Positions 8,488 to 17,401 of a DNA stretch of 48,706 nucleotides are shown here, piece after piece. The DNA is from a bacterium (GTDB lineage: Bacteria > Actinomycetota > Acidimicrobiia > Spongiisociales > Spongiisociaceae): contig JAPPHZ010000039.1 of NCBI GenBank assembly GCA_028820935.1, positions 1 through 48,706 of the forward strand, read 5' to 3'. The position numbers and the translations under genes are program-made. Under the pieces are notes generated by a model. That model was not told where the DNA came from. It did not search any database and was given only the letters and a program-made list of their open reading frames with translations. The first letter of the stretch is position 1. Every line of letters starts with the position of its first letter.

Positions 8488-9960
8488 ATGCGCGGGACAA
8501 ACAGAAACAAAGGACTGCTGCGCCTGGCGGCGTTGCTCTCGGTGATCGCCTTGGTGGCCGCGGCCTGCGGCGCCGAGGACGCCACTCCGGAGACCGTGGT
8601 GGTCACGTCGATCGTGACCGAGCAGGTGGAAGTAGTGGTGACCGAAGTGGTGACCGAGGAAGTGGTCGTCACCGAGGAAGTCGTGGTCACCGAGGAAGTC
8701 GTGGTCACGTCGATCGTGACCGAGACGGTCGAGGTCGAGGTCGAGGTCGAGGTACCGGTCGAGGCCGAGCCGATGGGACCCTCCGGGCCGGGCCTCCTGG
8801 ACCTGAGTGATTCCGAGCTGGCCGGAATGTCGTGGGACGAGATCGTGGCAGCTGCCAACGGCACCAGGCTCAACTGGTTCATGTGGGGCGGTAGCGCGGT
8901 CATCAACGGCTACATCAACGGTTGGGTCAAGGAACAGGCTATGGAGCGCTACGGGATCGACCTGAACCAGGTGCGCATCACCGACACCGTCAACGCGGTG
9001 GACACGGTGATCAGCGAGACCGAGGCCGGCGAGTTCGCCAGCGGTTCAGTGGACATGATCTGGATCAACGGCGAGAACTTCAAGACCATGAAGAACGCCG
9101 GTCTGCTTTTCTGCGGCTACTGGGACATCATGCCCAGCATGGCCAACGTGGACCAGCAAGCCGGACCGATCGCATTCGACTTCGGCACCCCGGTGGACGA
9201 GTGCGAGGTTCCGTGGAACCAGGCCCAGTCGGCGGTGTTCTACAACAGCGCCCTCGTGCCCAATCCTCCGGCCGACATGGACGCCCTGCTGGCCCAGGCC
9301 TGCGAGAACCCGGGGACCTTCACGTACCCGGCCCCGCCGGACTTCACCGGTAGCGTGTTCGTGCGCCACGTGTTCTACAACGAGGCCGACAAGATCCTGC
9401 CCGGCGGGCACACCGACATGGTCGGGATCCCCTTCGACCAGGCGCTCTACGACCAGGTGGCGCCTGCCACGTGGGCGACCCTGAACGCGGTCGAGCCCTG
9501 CCTGTGGCGCGGTGGGGAGACCTACCCGGTGGATCAGCCCGCCCTCGAGCAGCTGTACGCCAACCAGGAGGTCAGCCACTTCCTGGCCTACGGCCCGGCA
9601 GCGGCCGGTTCCAAGGTGGACAGCGGCCTGTTCCCCGAGTCGACTCGCACGTACGGCTTGGACAGCGGCCAGATCGGTAACACCAACTTCGTGACCATCC
9701 CCTACAACTCGCCCAACAAGGCGGCGGCGTTGGTGGTGGCCGACCTGTTGCTGAGCATCGACGGCCAGTTGGAGAAGGCCTATCCCGACGTCTGGGGCCA
9801 GATCAACGTGCTCAACGCGGCCTCGCAGTCGCACTTCGCCGACGTGCCCCGGCACCCGTCGGTGGTTGATCCGGGACTGATCAGGTCCTTGGGTGAACTG
9901 CTCGGTGACTGGGTACCGATCATCGAGGAAGGCTGGGTCCAGAACGTAGCCCAGAACTAG
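8488..9960 (+). CDS. YnjB-family ABC transporter substrate-binding lipoprotein
   Basis: 490 residues from the ATG at 8488, chosen for its AAGGAGG site ten bases upstream. A lipoprotein signal runs to C27 (LVAAAC). Residues about 30-95 are a low-complexity Val/Thr/Glu linker made of VVVTEE and VEVEVE units. The binding domain begins with LNWFMWGGSAVINGYI and contains WINGENFKTMK, YPAPPDFTG, CLWRGGETYP and IGNTNFVTIP. All of these resemble E. coli YnjB, as far as I recall that sequence. The two permease genes and the ATPase follow. The YnjBCD substrate is not firmly established; the neighbourhood suggests nucleosides or related compounds. The lipid anchor would hold it on the outer face of the membrane. 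Confidence 0.88.
   Translation: MRGTNRNKGLLRLAALLSVIALVAAACGAEDATPETVVVTSIVTEQVEVVVTEVVTEEVVVTEEVVVTEEVVVTSIVTETVEVEVEVEVPVEAEPMGPSGPGLLDLSDSELAGMSWDEIVAAANGTRLNWFMWGGSAVINGYINGWVKEQAMERYGIDLNQVRITDTVNAVDTVISETEAGEFASGSVDMIWINGENFKTMKNAGLLFCGYWDIMPSMANVDQQAGPIAFDFGTPVDECEVPWNQAQSAVFYNSALVPNPPADMDALLAQACENPGTFTYPAPPDFTGSVFVRHVFYNEADKILPGGHTDMVGIPFDQALYDQVAPATWATLNAVEPCLWRGGETYPVDQPALEQLYANQEVSHFLAYGPAAAGSKVDSGLFPESTRTYGLDSGQIGNTNFVTIPYNSPNKAAALVVADLLLSIDGQLEKAYPDVWGQINVLNAASQSHFADVPRHPSVVDPGLIRSLGELLGDWVPIIEEGWVQNVAQN
8599..8760 (+). repeat. Low-complexity coding repeat in the YnjB-like linker
   Basis: The linker DNA consists of irregular short repeats: GAGGAAGT(G/C)GT units in the centre, a CACGTCGATCGTGACCGAG block at each side, and a run of GAGGTC hexamers at the end. 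The encoded Val/Thr/Glu pattern resembles stalk regions of other surface lipoproteins. Such arrays are prone to length change. Confidence 0.6.
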
Positions 9961-9975
9961 ACAGCCGGATCGTGG

Positions 9976-10023
9976 GAAGGGCCGGGGGCAAGGTCTTCAT
10001 CGGGCCTATGACCCCGGCCCTTC
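9976..10023 (+). promoter_or_regulatory. Strong hairpin between binding-protein and permease genes
   Basis: GAAGGGCCGGGG (9976-9987) and CCCCGGCCCTTC (10012-10023) are perfect reverse complements (12 bp) with a 24-nt loop. The hairpin begins 16 bases after the substrate-binding-protein stop. In many ABC importer operons such a structure protects the binding-protein mRNA and reduces read-through, so that the binding protein is made in excess over the membrane parts. That function is inferred from position. No T run follows, so full termination is unlikely. Confidence 0.6.
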
Positions 10024-10107
10024 ACACGCCGGTCTGCGTTTCCCACGACTTGTCGTCGAGGGGGTGGCCCGGCGATCTGGTTCATCTGACACACAGAAGG
10101 ATGGAAC

Positions 10108-11013
10108 GTGGCGGTTAGGACACCTCGGCTGACGGGGAGGGTGCTCTCGGAGAAGGCCGCGCAGCGCCTCACCATCGCGCTGCTCCTCGCACCGGCCATC
10201 CTGGTGATCCTGCTCCTGTTCATGGGCGGGCTGATCACCGGTTTTCTGCGCAGCCTGGGCTATTTCCCGCTGATCGGGCTCAACGACTTCAACTTCGATG
10301 CCTACACCATCATCTTCACCGACACCGGGTTCATCCGGAGTTTCATCCTCACTTTCCACATCGCCTTCACCTCCACGCTCATTGCCAGCATCCTGGCGGT
10401 GGCTTCGGCGATGCTCCTCCGGCCCGCCTTCCGGGGGAAGCGCTTCGTCCAGTTCATCTTCTCCCTCAACCTCACCATCCCGCATCTGGTGGGGGCGGTG
10501 GGCGTTCTCTACCTGTTCTCGGGTAGCGGCCTCGTCTCCCGCCTGGCCACGGGGGCAGGCCTGATCGACAGCCCGGCGGGTTTCCCGGCCATGGTCAACG
10601 ATCCCTGGGCGATCGGCATCATCATCCAGTACGTGTGGAAGGAGATCCCGTTCATCGGGGTGATCGTCCTGGCGATCCTTCTATCGGTGGGGGAGGACTA
10701 CGAGTCGGTGGCCCGTTCGCTGGGCGCCAACCGATGGCAGGCCTTCCGCAACGTGACCCTGCCGCTGATAATGCCCGGAGTGGTGTCCGCCTCGGTGATC
10801 GTCTTCGCCTTCACGTTCGGCGCTTTCGAGATCCCGTGGCTGCTCGGGTCCACCTTCCCCAAGGCCCTCCCGGTGCTGGCCTTCGAGAGCTACACCGATG
10901 TCGATCTGGCGGCCCGGCCGCAGGCCATGGCGATGGCGATGGTCATCGCGGTGATGAGCAGCCTGATGATCCTGGCGTACATGAAGGTGTCTCGCCGGTA
11001 CGTGAGGAGCTAG
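10108..11013 (+). CDS. ABC importer permease 1 (YnjC N-terminal half-like)
   Basis: 301 residues from a GTG at 10108, preceded by AGAAGG. About six membrane segments are visible. The BPD_transp_1 / EAA loop reads ESVARSLGANRWQAF (about 197-211), ending in LPLIMPG; it docks with the ATPase. E. coli YnjC carries both permease halves in one chain, whereas here they are two genes, this one and the next. It lies between the binding protein and permease 2 in one operon. Confidence 0.87.
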   Translation: MAVRTPRLTGRVLSEKAAQRLTIALLLAPAILVILLLFMGGLITGFLRSLGYFPLIGLNDFNFDAYTIIFTDTGFIRSFILTFHIAFTSTLIASILAVASAMLLRPAFRGKRFVQFIFSLNLTIPHLVGAVGVLYLFSGSGLVSRLATGAGLIDSPAGFPAMVNDPWAIGIIIQYVWKEIPFIGVIVLAILLSVGEDYESVARSLGANRWQAFRNVTLPLIMPGVVSASVIVFAFTFGAFEIPWLLGSTFPKALPVLAFESYTDVDLAARPQAMAMAMVIAVMSSLMILAYMKVSRRYVRS

Positions 11014-11076
11014 CTGCATGCCGACCACCGCCCACCTGCACCCGTCGACCGGCCACTGCCCACGGGCGGCTACCGG

Positions 11077-11922
11077 ATGACCGCCGTCACCGCCGACACG
11101 CGGGAGGGACGCCGTTTCCCCTGGCGGGTTACCGGGCGCTGGGTGGGAATCACCGGCCTGCTGGCCTTCCTCGTTGCGCCGATAGTCCCCCTGTTCATCT
11201 GGTCGATCAGCTTCCGGTGGTTCTACCCTGCCATCCTCCCCACCGAGTACAGCGCCCGCGCCTGGACCGAGGTGATCACGCCCCACAACGATGTGCTGGG
11301 CGTGGCGTGGAACACCGCGCTCATCGCCCTGGTTGTCACGGCCATGTCCATCTTGCTGGGGGTTCCGGCCGGCCGGGCGCTGGGACTGTACGAGTTCAGG
11401 GGCAAGCGGCTGGTGGAGTGGATGATCCTGGCCCCGATAATCGTCCCGGGACTAGCCGTGGTGCTCGGTATCCACGTGCTGTTCATCCGGGCCGGCCTGT
11501 CCAACAGCATCCCTGGTGTCATCCTCGTCCACCTGGTGCCCACCCTCCCGTATATGACGCTGGTCATGTCGGGGGTGTTCGCCAACTACGACACCGACTT
11601 CGAGCTGCAGGCCCGCTCGCTGGGAGCGAGTCGCCTGGCCACCCAGCTCCACATCACCCTGCCGGCCATCTTCCCCGGCGTGGTGGTGGGAGCCCTGTTC
11701 GCATTCATAATCTCGTGGAGCCAGTACGTGCTGACGCTGCTCATCGGGGGCGGGCAGGTACAGACCCTGCCGCTACTGCTGTTCGGATTCGTTCGCTCGG
11801 ACCCGGCTATCGCCGGCGCCCTGAGCGTGGTCTTCATCCTGCCGGCGGTGATCGTCCTGCTGCTGAGTTCGCGCTACCTGTCCGGAGACAACGCCGCCGT
11901 AGGAGGTATCGGAAACATATGA
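11077..11922 (+). CDS. ABC importer permease 2 (YnjC C-terminal half-like)
   Basis: 281 residues with about six membrane segments. The EAA loop is ELQARSLGASRLAT followed by LPAIFPG. The ATG at 11077 has no strong ribosome site. The stop overlaps the ATPase start by four bases (ATGA at 11919-11922). It forms the second half of the heterodimeric channel with permease 1. The substrate is as uncertain as for the binding protein. Confidence 0.87.
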   Translation: MTAVTADTREGRRFPWRVTGRWVGITGLLAFLVAPIVPLFIWSISFRWFYPAILPTEYSARAWTEVITPHNDVLGVAWNTALIALVVTAMSILLGVPAGRALGLYEFRGKRLVEWMILAPIIVPGLAVVLGIHVLFIRAGLSNSIPGVILVHLVPTLPYMTLVMSGVFANYDTDFELQARSLGASRLATQLHITLPAIFPGVVVGALFAFIISWSQYVLTLLIGGGQVQTLPLLLFGFVRSDPAIAGALSVVFILPAVIVLLLSSRYLSGDNAAVGGIGNI

Positions 11923-12977
11923 CCCAGGTAACCCTCAGCGCGCTGACCAAGCAGTTCGACGAGAAGTCGCCTCCGGCGGTCGACCAACTCGATCTGGAGA
12001 TCGAGTCCGGCAAGCTCACCGCTCTCCTCGGGCCGTCCGGGTGCGGCAAGACCACCACCATGAAGATGATCGCCGGCCTGCTCCGGCCCACCTCGGGCGA
12101 CATCAGCTTCGACGGCAGCTCGATCCTGAGCATCCCTCCCGAGGACCGGGGAGCGGTGATGGTGTTCCAGAACTACCTGCTGTTCCCGTACATGACCATC
12201 GCCGAGAACATCGGCTTCGGTCTCAAGATGCGCAAGGTGGACCGCAAGGAGATCCGCACGCGGGTGACCGACATGCTGGACCTGGTGCAGCTGCCCGGTT
12301 TCGAGGATCGCAAGCCGCGGCAGCTTTCCGGCGGCCAGCAGCAGCGGATCGCCCTGGCCAGGGCGCTGATCGTCCAACCGAACGTCCTGTTGCTGGACGA
12401 GCCCCTCAGTAACCTCGATGCCCATCTGCGGGACGAGATGCGGGAGCTGATCCGCCGCATACAGACCGAGATGGGGATCACCACCGTCTTCGTCACCCAC
12501 GACCAGGAGGAAGCGGTGGTGCTGGCCGACCGGATCGCCCTGCTGTTCGACGGGCGGCTACAGCAGTTCGACGTTCCGGACGCCTTCTTCGAGTCGCCCC
12601 AGACCATCGAGATAGCCAAGTTCTTCGGTGGCACCAACTTCATTCCGGGCCACTACGAGGGGGGAGAGATAGCCACCGCGATCGGCCGGTTCCGGGCGCC
12701 GCGGTCGGCGGTGGCCGGCGGTGATGCGGTGCTCAGCATCCGCCCCGAGGCGGTGACGCTGGGCGCCGACGGAGGCAACTCGGTGATGGGACGGATCAGA
12801 TCGCACGTGTACGTCGGGCGGTATGCCCGGTTCCGGGTCACGCTGGGCGACATAGAGGTGGAGGCGATCACGGATCCGGGGCAGGTGAAGCTGTTCAATG
12901 ACGGGGACGAGGTGCCGGTCACTTTCGATTCCAACAAGATCTGGGTGATCGGGCCGGCCTCCTCCTCCCAGGAATAG
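11919..12977 (+). CDS. ABC importer ATPase with C-terminal TOBE-type extension
   Basis: 352 residues from the ATG at 11919, which overlaps the permease stop; AGGAGG (11901-11906) lies 12 bases upstream. All nucleotide-binding motifs are present: Walker A GPSGCGKT (38-45), Q-loop VFQNYLLFPYM, signature LSGGQQQR, Walker B LLLDEP and switch His in VTHDQEEA. The part beyond residue 240 contains SIRPEAV and a beta-rich tail typical of TOBE domains in MalK/PotA-type ATPases. E. coli YnjD, as I recall, is much shorter and lacks this, so the transporter combines a YnjB-type receptor with a longer, possibly regulated ATPase. Confidence 0.9.
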   Translation: MTQVTLSALTKQFDEKSPPAVDQLDLEIESGKLTALLGPSGCGKTTTMKMIAGLLRPTSGDISFDGSSILSIPPEDRGAVMVFQNYLLFPYMTIAENIGFGLKMRKVDRKEIRTRVTDMLDLVQLPGFEDRKPRQLSGGQQQRIALARALIVQPNVLLLDEPLSNLDAHLRDEMRELIRRIQTEMGITTVFVTHDQEEAVVLADRIALLFDGRLQQFDVPDAFFESPQTIEIAKFFGGTNFIPGHYEGGEIATAIGRFRAPRSAVAGGDAVLSIRPEAVTLGADGGNSVMGRIRSHVYVGRYARFRVTLGDIEVEAITDPGQVKLFNDGDEVPVTFDSNKIWVIGPASSSQE

Positions 12978-12985
12978 GCGGTCGG

Positions 12986-14194
12986 TTGCCCCCCACCCCG
13001 GCGGCGACCCGTTGGGCGCTGGTCGCCTCGGGATGGTCTGTCTATGCCCTCTACTACCTGGGGAGGGTCAACTTCTCGGTGGCCGTGCCCCGGCTCGAGG
13101 AAGAGGCGGGCCTGTCCGCCACCGAGATCGGGGCCCTGGCGGCCGGATTCTTCTGGGTCTACTCGCTGTCCGCGGTTCCGGTCGGCCGCCTGGCGGATCG
13201 CTTCGGGGCCCGGGCGCTGGTGGGTCTCGGGCTGGTAGGCAGCGGGCTCCTCAACGCGGCCTTCGTCCTGGGATCCGGGGACTTCCGGCTGGCGCTGGTG
13301 ATCTGGTCGGCCAACGGCGTGTTCCAGGCCATGGGTTGGACTCCTCTGGCAGGCGCGCTGGGCCGGTGGGTGGAGGAGGGCCGGTCGGCTCGGGTGATCG
13401 CCTCGTTCGGATCGTGCTTCGTGGCCGGCACCGCTCTTACCTTCGCGGTGGGCGGGCTCATCATCGAACGGGGCGGAGCGGACGCGGTATTCCTGGCCGC
13501 CTCCCTGGTACTCGTCCCGGTCGGGGTGGTCTGGTGGATCGGGGTGCGGGACCCTGTCCCCGCAGCTTCTCCGGCCGATCGGGCCTCCCGGTCCGTCTCG
13601 GCGGCGATCCGGCTGCTCCCGCCGTCGGCGGCCCTGGGGGTGGCTTACGTGGCGCTCATCGTCTGGACCCCGACCTACTTCGTCGAGGTACACGGCCTGT
13701 CGGTGGGCCGGGCGGGTCTCCTATCGTCGGCCATGCCCGCCGTGTCCATCGTCGTGACGATCGCGGTGGGCCGTTGGTTCCTCCGGATCTCCCACGGGCC
13801 CGGGGCGGTCTTGAGGGGCGGGACGGTGATCCTGTTGACCGCCGCGGCGCTGGCCACGATCTCCGGGGTCGGCGGTCTCGCGAGCGGCTTCGCGGCCGTG
13901 GCGGCCGCCACCGCCCTGGTGGGAGCCTCGTCATCCGTGGTGCTGGGACTGTATCCCCGGGTCGGCGCCGCGGGGCAGATGAGCCTGACCTCAGGAGTGT
14001 TCGCCCTGGCATTTAACCTCGGTGGTGGAGCCGGGTCGCCGGTGATGGGCAGGTTGGTCGGCCAGGACGATTGGGACGCCGCCTTCCTGTTCCTGGCCGG
14101 ATCGGTGCTCATGGGCGCCCTGTGGTCCTACGGCTGGTACGCCTGGGCGCGACCTCGGCAGGTGCGGGAAGGAGCTTCCGGTGGCCCGGCATAG
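12986..14194 (+). CDS. MFS transporter
   Basis: About 402 residues with roughly twelve membrane segments. The TM2-3 loop VGRLADRFGARALV is the MFS signature, and the N-terminal part LYYLGRVNFSVAVPRLEEE resembles the NarK/sugar-phosphate-type start of the superfamily. The start is uncertain: the best candidate is a TTG at 12986, eight bases after the ATPase stop. It overlaps the following phosphorylase gene by 14 bases, so the two are probably translated together. An import or export role for a nucleoside-derived compound is plausible; the substrate is unknown. Confidence 0.82.
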   Translation: MPPTPAATRWALVASGWSVYALYYLGRVNFSVAVPRLEEEAGLSATEIGALAAGFFWVYSLSAVPVGRLADRFGARALVGLGLVGSGLLNAAFVLGSGDFRLALVIWSANGVFQAMGWTPLAGALGRWVEEGRSARVIASFGSCFVAGTALTFAVGGLIIERGGADAVFLAASLVLVPVGVVWWIGVRDPVPAASPADRASRSVSAAIRLLPPSAALGVAYVALIVWTPTYFVEVHGLSVGRAGLLSSAMPAVSIVVTIAVGRWFLRISHGPGAVLRGGTVILLTAAALATISGVGGLASGFAAVAAATALVGASSSVVLGLYPRVGAAGQMSLTSGVFALAFNLGGGAGSPVMGRLVGQDDWDAAFLFLAGSVLMGALWSYGWYAWARPRQVREGASGGPA

Positions 14195-14957
14195 GGCGGT
14201 CATGGACCTGGGTCGTGACGAGTGGATGGCGGCGCTCGGTATCACGGACGACGATATCCCCCATGCCGTGATCCTGGAGGGCTCCTGGTGGAGAGAGCAG
14301 CGCACCGCCTGGCGGCTCAGCCGGCTGGAGGACGTGCGCGAGCTGGCCTTCCCCGACATGTTCCTCGGTTACCGGCGGGGGAGACCGGTGGTCTACTCCT
14401 GCGTGTACGGGGCACCCCGCGCGGTGGAGCCGGCCCATCTGTTCGGGGTGCTGGGGACGCCGCGCATGGTGATGATCGGAACCTGCGGGGCTCTTCACGC
14501 CGGGCTGTCCACCGGCGATGTGGTGGTGCCGTCAGTTGCGGTGGCCAGGGAGGGGGTGGCGCATCTGTACGGGGCATCCGACACCGTCGAGGCCGATCCG
14601 GACCTCACCGCGCTGGGCCGTCGCCGGCTCATGGAACGGGATGTCAGGGCGGCCGACTCCTTGCACCTGTCCTGGGTGTCGATCTTCGCCCAGAGCGGGG
14701 CGATGGTGGCCGATTGGCGGGACCGAGGCTACGGATCGGTGGACATGGAGGCGGCGACCCTCTACGCGGTGGCGCGGTATTCGGGCTTCGCCGCCACCGC
14801 TCTGCTGGTGGTATGGGATCAGCTGGACCAGGACCGGAGCTTCCTCGATCCGCTCACCGAGGCGCAGCAGGCGCGGCTGGACGCTGCCAACGAGGCCGTC
14901 TTCGACGTGGCCCTGTCGATCACGTTGGACGAAGATACTGGGGGGAGGATCCGGTGA
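14181..14957 (+). CDS. Nucleoside phosphorylase family protein (PNP/UDP-type)
   Basis: 258 residues from a GTG at 14181, with GGAAGGAG seven bases upstream. Recognisable elements are [19 protein letters not shown] (phosphate/nucleoside-site loop, about 95-113) and [13 protein letters not shown] (about 188-200), whose M-E pair contacts the ribose in uridine and purine nucleoside phosphorylases. The reaction would be phosphorolysis of a nucleoside to base and ribose-1-phosphate. It overlaps the MFS gene upstream and the dtd gene downstream (GTGA), so it sits in a tight operon. Base specificity cannot be told from sequence. A related nucleosidase activity is the alternative. Confidence 0.87.
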   Translation: MARHRAVMDLGRDEWMAALGITDDDIPHAVILEGSWWREQRTAWRLSRLEDVRELAFPDMFLGYRRGRPVVYSCVYGAPRAVEPAHLFGVLGTPRMVMIGTCGALHAGLSTGDVVVPSVAVAREGVAHLYGASDTVEADPDLTALGRRRLMERDVRAADSLHLSWVSIFAQSGAMVADWRDRGYGSVDMEAATLYAVARYSGFAATALLVVWDQLDQDRSFLDPLTEAQQARLDAANEAVFDVALSITLDEDTGGRIR

Positions 14958-15409
14958 AGGCGCTCATCCAGCGGGTGGATCATGCCTCGGTATCGGTCGG
15001 CGGCGAGGTGATCGGGCAGATCGGGGTGGGGCTCCTGGCCCTGGTGGGCGCCGGCCGGGCCGACACCGGCGCCGACGCGGTGGCGCTGGCCCGCAAGGTG
15101 GTGGGGCTGCGCATCTTCCCCGATGAGGACGGCCGGTTCAACCGGTCGCTCATCGACGTGGGAGGCGCCATGCTGGTGGTGAGCCAGTTCACGCTGTATG
15201 CCGATGTGAGGCGCGGCAGGCGCCCCAGCTTCACCGAGGCGGCCCGGCCCGAGCAGGCCGAACAGCTCGTTGACGAGTTCGTGGAGGCGGTGAGAGCCCT
15301 GGACGTGGAGGTGGCGACCGGACGGTTCGGAGCGATGATGGAGGTGGACCTCCGCAACAACGGACCGTTCACCCTGATGGTCGAAACCGCCGCCGGCCGG
15401 GTCGTGTAG
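14954..15409 (+). CDS. dtd: D-aminoacyl-tRNA deacylase
   Basis: 151 residues from a GTG at 14954, overlapping the previous stop by four bases and preceded by GGGGGAGG (14941-14948). Family motifs are complete: the N-terminus MKALIQRV, the SQFTLYAD motif (about 77-84) and the cross-subunit Gly-Pro motif in NNGPFT (about 135-140, usually NGPVT). The dimeric enzyme frees tRNAs that carry D-amino acids, a proofreading job in the cytoplasm. The length is normal. The Val-to-Phe variant in the Gly-Pro motif is minor. Confidence 0.93.
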   Translation: MKALIQRVDHASVSVGGEVIGQIGVGLLALVGAGRADTGADAVALARKVVGLRIFPDEDGRFNRSLIDVGGAMLVVSQFTLYADVRRGRRPSFTEAARPEQAEQLVDEFVEAVRALDVEVATGRFGAMMEVDLRNNGPFTLMVETAAGRVV

Positions 15410-15529
15410 CAGCGAGCGTTTGGGGGAATTAACCGGTAGGGCGCTGAGGAAACCACTACAGGCCGTATAGTACGCTACACATCAACCACACATCACTTCA
15501 GTTGTCAACCATCTCCGTAGGACCGACAA
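15410..15529. other. Convergent intergenic region, 120 bp
   Basis: The region lies between dtd (plus) and the acyl-CoA carboxylase alpha gene (minus). It is less GC-rich than its surroundings. GTTGTC (15501-15506) and GACAAC (15525-15530) could pair around an 18-nt loop, but no clear terminator is evident for either side. Confidence 0.35.
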
Positions 15530-17272
15530 CTAGCGGATGATGGCTACGACCTCGTTGGTGCGGACGGTGTCGCCGGGTCGGACCTTCAACTCCACCAGTT
15601 CCCCGTCCATGGGGCTCTTGATCTCGTTCTCCATCTTCATGGCCTCGAGGACGCAGATCTGCTGATCGGCCGTCACCCGGTCTCCTGCCTTGACCGACAC
15701 CTTGACGATGGTTCCCTGCATGGGGGACAGCACCATGCCGCGCTCGGTGGAGGCCGGCCCTCCGGCGGCCCGCCGCTGCGGCGGGCGCCGCATCGGGCGA
15801 TCTCCGCCGGCCGGGTCCGGCGCCGCCGGGGGCCAGAAGGTCACGTCGAACTTGCGCCCGCCCACCTCCACCGTCATCTCGCGGCCCGGCCCCCGATCCT
15901 CGGTGGGTCGGGCCTCGCCCCGGTCGAACGGCTCGGGGTCGAGCAACAGCTCCTCTTCCACGAACCGGGTGTGGGCTTCCCCGCTGATGAAGACCGGGTG
16001 GGACAGCACCGCTCGGTGGGCCGGCAGGGTGGTGGCCACGCCCGCCACGCGGTACTCGTCCAGAGCGCGTTCGGCCCGGGCTATCGCAGCCTCCCGGGTC
16101 CGGCCCCACACGACCAGCTTGGCCAGCAGGTTGTCGTAGTACTGGCTGACCGTGGTACCCGGGGTGATCCACGAGTCCACCCGCACGCCGGGACCGCCGG
16201 GTTCCTGGTATTCGGTCACGGTCCCCGGCGAGGGGCGGAACCGGTTGGCGGGGTCCTCGGCGTTGATGCGTAGTTCGATGGCGTGGCCGACCACCGGGGT
16301 CTCGTCGAAGGAGAGCGGATGGCCGTCGGCGATCGCCAGTTGCTCGGCCACGAGGTCGACTCCGGTGACCATCTCGGTCACCGTGTGCTCCACTTGGAGG
16401 CGGGTGTTCATCTCGAGGAAGTAGAACGTCCCGTCGGGCCGCACCAGGAACTCGACGGTGCCGGCGTTGGTGTAGTCGCAGGCGTCGGCGATGGCGAGTG
16501 CAGCCTCGCCGAGTTCCCTCCGGCCTTCAGGGGTAAGCAGCGTGGAGGGCGCCTCCTCGATGAGCTTCTGGTGACGGCGCTGTACCGAGCAGTCCCGTTC
16601 ACCGAGGAAGCGGGCGTTGCCGTGCCCGTCCACGATGATCTGGGCCTCGATGTGGCGGGCCCTGTCGAGGTAGGCCTCCAGGTAGACGGCCGGGTTGCCG
16701 AAGTACGCCTCCGCCTCCCTCCGGGCCCCCTCGATAGCGTTGCCGAGTTCCTTGCGGTTGGCAGCCACCCGCAGACCCTTGCCCCCGCCGCCGTGGGAGG
16801 CCTTCACCGCGATCGGGTAGCCGATTCGCGAGGCGGTCGGGGCGGCCTCCTTCAGGCTGCGGACAGCCTCGGTGGTCCCGGGCACCGGAGCCACCCCGGC
16901 CCGCTCCGCGGTCTGACGGGACCGGATCTTGTCGCCCATCAACTCGATGGCGCGGGCCGGCGGCCCCACCCAGGTGATGCCCGCATCCTCCACCATGCGG
17001 GCGAATCCGGCGTTCTCGGAAAGGAACCCGTATCCGGGATGGATGGCGTCGGCGTCGGAGCGTCGGGCGACATCGATGATGCGCCGGGCGTTCAGGTAGG
17101 ACTCCGAGGCGGGAGGACCGCCGATGTTCCAGGCCTCGTCGGCCAGCTCCACATGCAGGGCGTCCCGGTCGAGTTCCGAATACACCGCGATCGTCCGCAA
17201 GCCCAGCTCGGCCGCGGTCCGGATCACCCGTACCGCGATCTCCCCCCGGTTGGCCACCAGGAGGGAGTTCAT
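15530..17272 (-). CDS. Acyl-CoA carboxylase alpha subunit (biotin carboxylase + biotin carrier)
   Basis: 580 residues from the ATG at 17272, where homology begins (MNSLLVANRGEIAVRVIRTA). The frame is open further upstream but that part looks non-coding. The biotin carboxylase domain (about 1-445) shows the ATP-binding glycine loop KASHGGGGKG, the HQKLIEEAPS stretch and FLEMNTRLQVEHTVTE with the catalytic region. The C-terminal biotinyl domain (about 505-580) has the biotin lysine K546 in EAMKMEN. It makes carboxybiotin from bicarbonate and ATP for the beta subunit encoded just upstream on the same strand. Acetyl- or propionyl-CoA may be the acceptor. It lies next to birA, whose product would load the biotin. 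Confidence 0.93.
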   Translation of the reverse strand: MNSLLVANRGEIAVRVIRTAAELGLRTIAVYSELDRDALHVELADEAWNIGGPPASESYLNARRIIDVARRSDADAIHPGYGFLSENAGFARMVEDAGITWVGPPARAIELMGDKIRSRQTAERAGVAPVPGTTEAVRSLKEAAPTASRIGYPIAVKASHGGGGKGLRVAANRKELGNAIEGARREAEAYFGNPAVYLEAYLDRARHIEAQIIVDGHGNARFLGERDCSVQRRHQKLIEEAPSTLLTPEGRRELGEAALAIADACDYTNAGTVEFLVRPDGTFYFLEMNTRLQVEHTVTEMVTGVDLVAEQLAIADGHPLSFDETPVVGHAIELRINAEDPANRFRPSPGTVTEYQEPGGPGVRVDSWITPGTTVSQYYDNLLAKLVVWGRTREAAIARAERALDEYRVAGVATTLPAHRAVLSHPVFISGEAHTRFVEEELLLDPEPFDRGEARPTEDRGPGREMTVEVGGRKFDVTFWPPAAPDPAGGDRPMRRPPQRRAAGGPASTERGMVLSPMQGTIVKVSVKAGDRVTADQQICVLEAMKMENEIKSPMDGELVELKVRPGDTVRTNEVVAIIR

Positions 17273-17401
17273 GCTCAGGCTCCGGTTCGGCATGGGGGTC
17301 TCAGGAGGGTCCGAAATCGACGGGGATAGCTTGGCCTGCGACCCTGTGACCAGGGGTTCTATTGCCGGACATCGGGCCAACGGCACATATTGCGTACCCT
17401 C

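Noticed and set aside
10635-11918. Upstream extension of the ATPase frame over both permeases
   Set aside because: The extension is a shadow of the permease genes with non-protein-like composition. The ATPase starts at 11919 with an ATGA overlap and a ribosome site.
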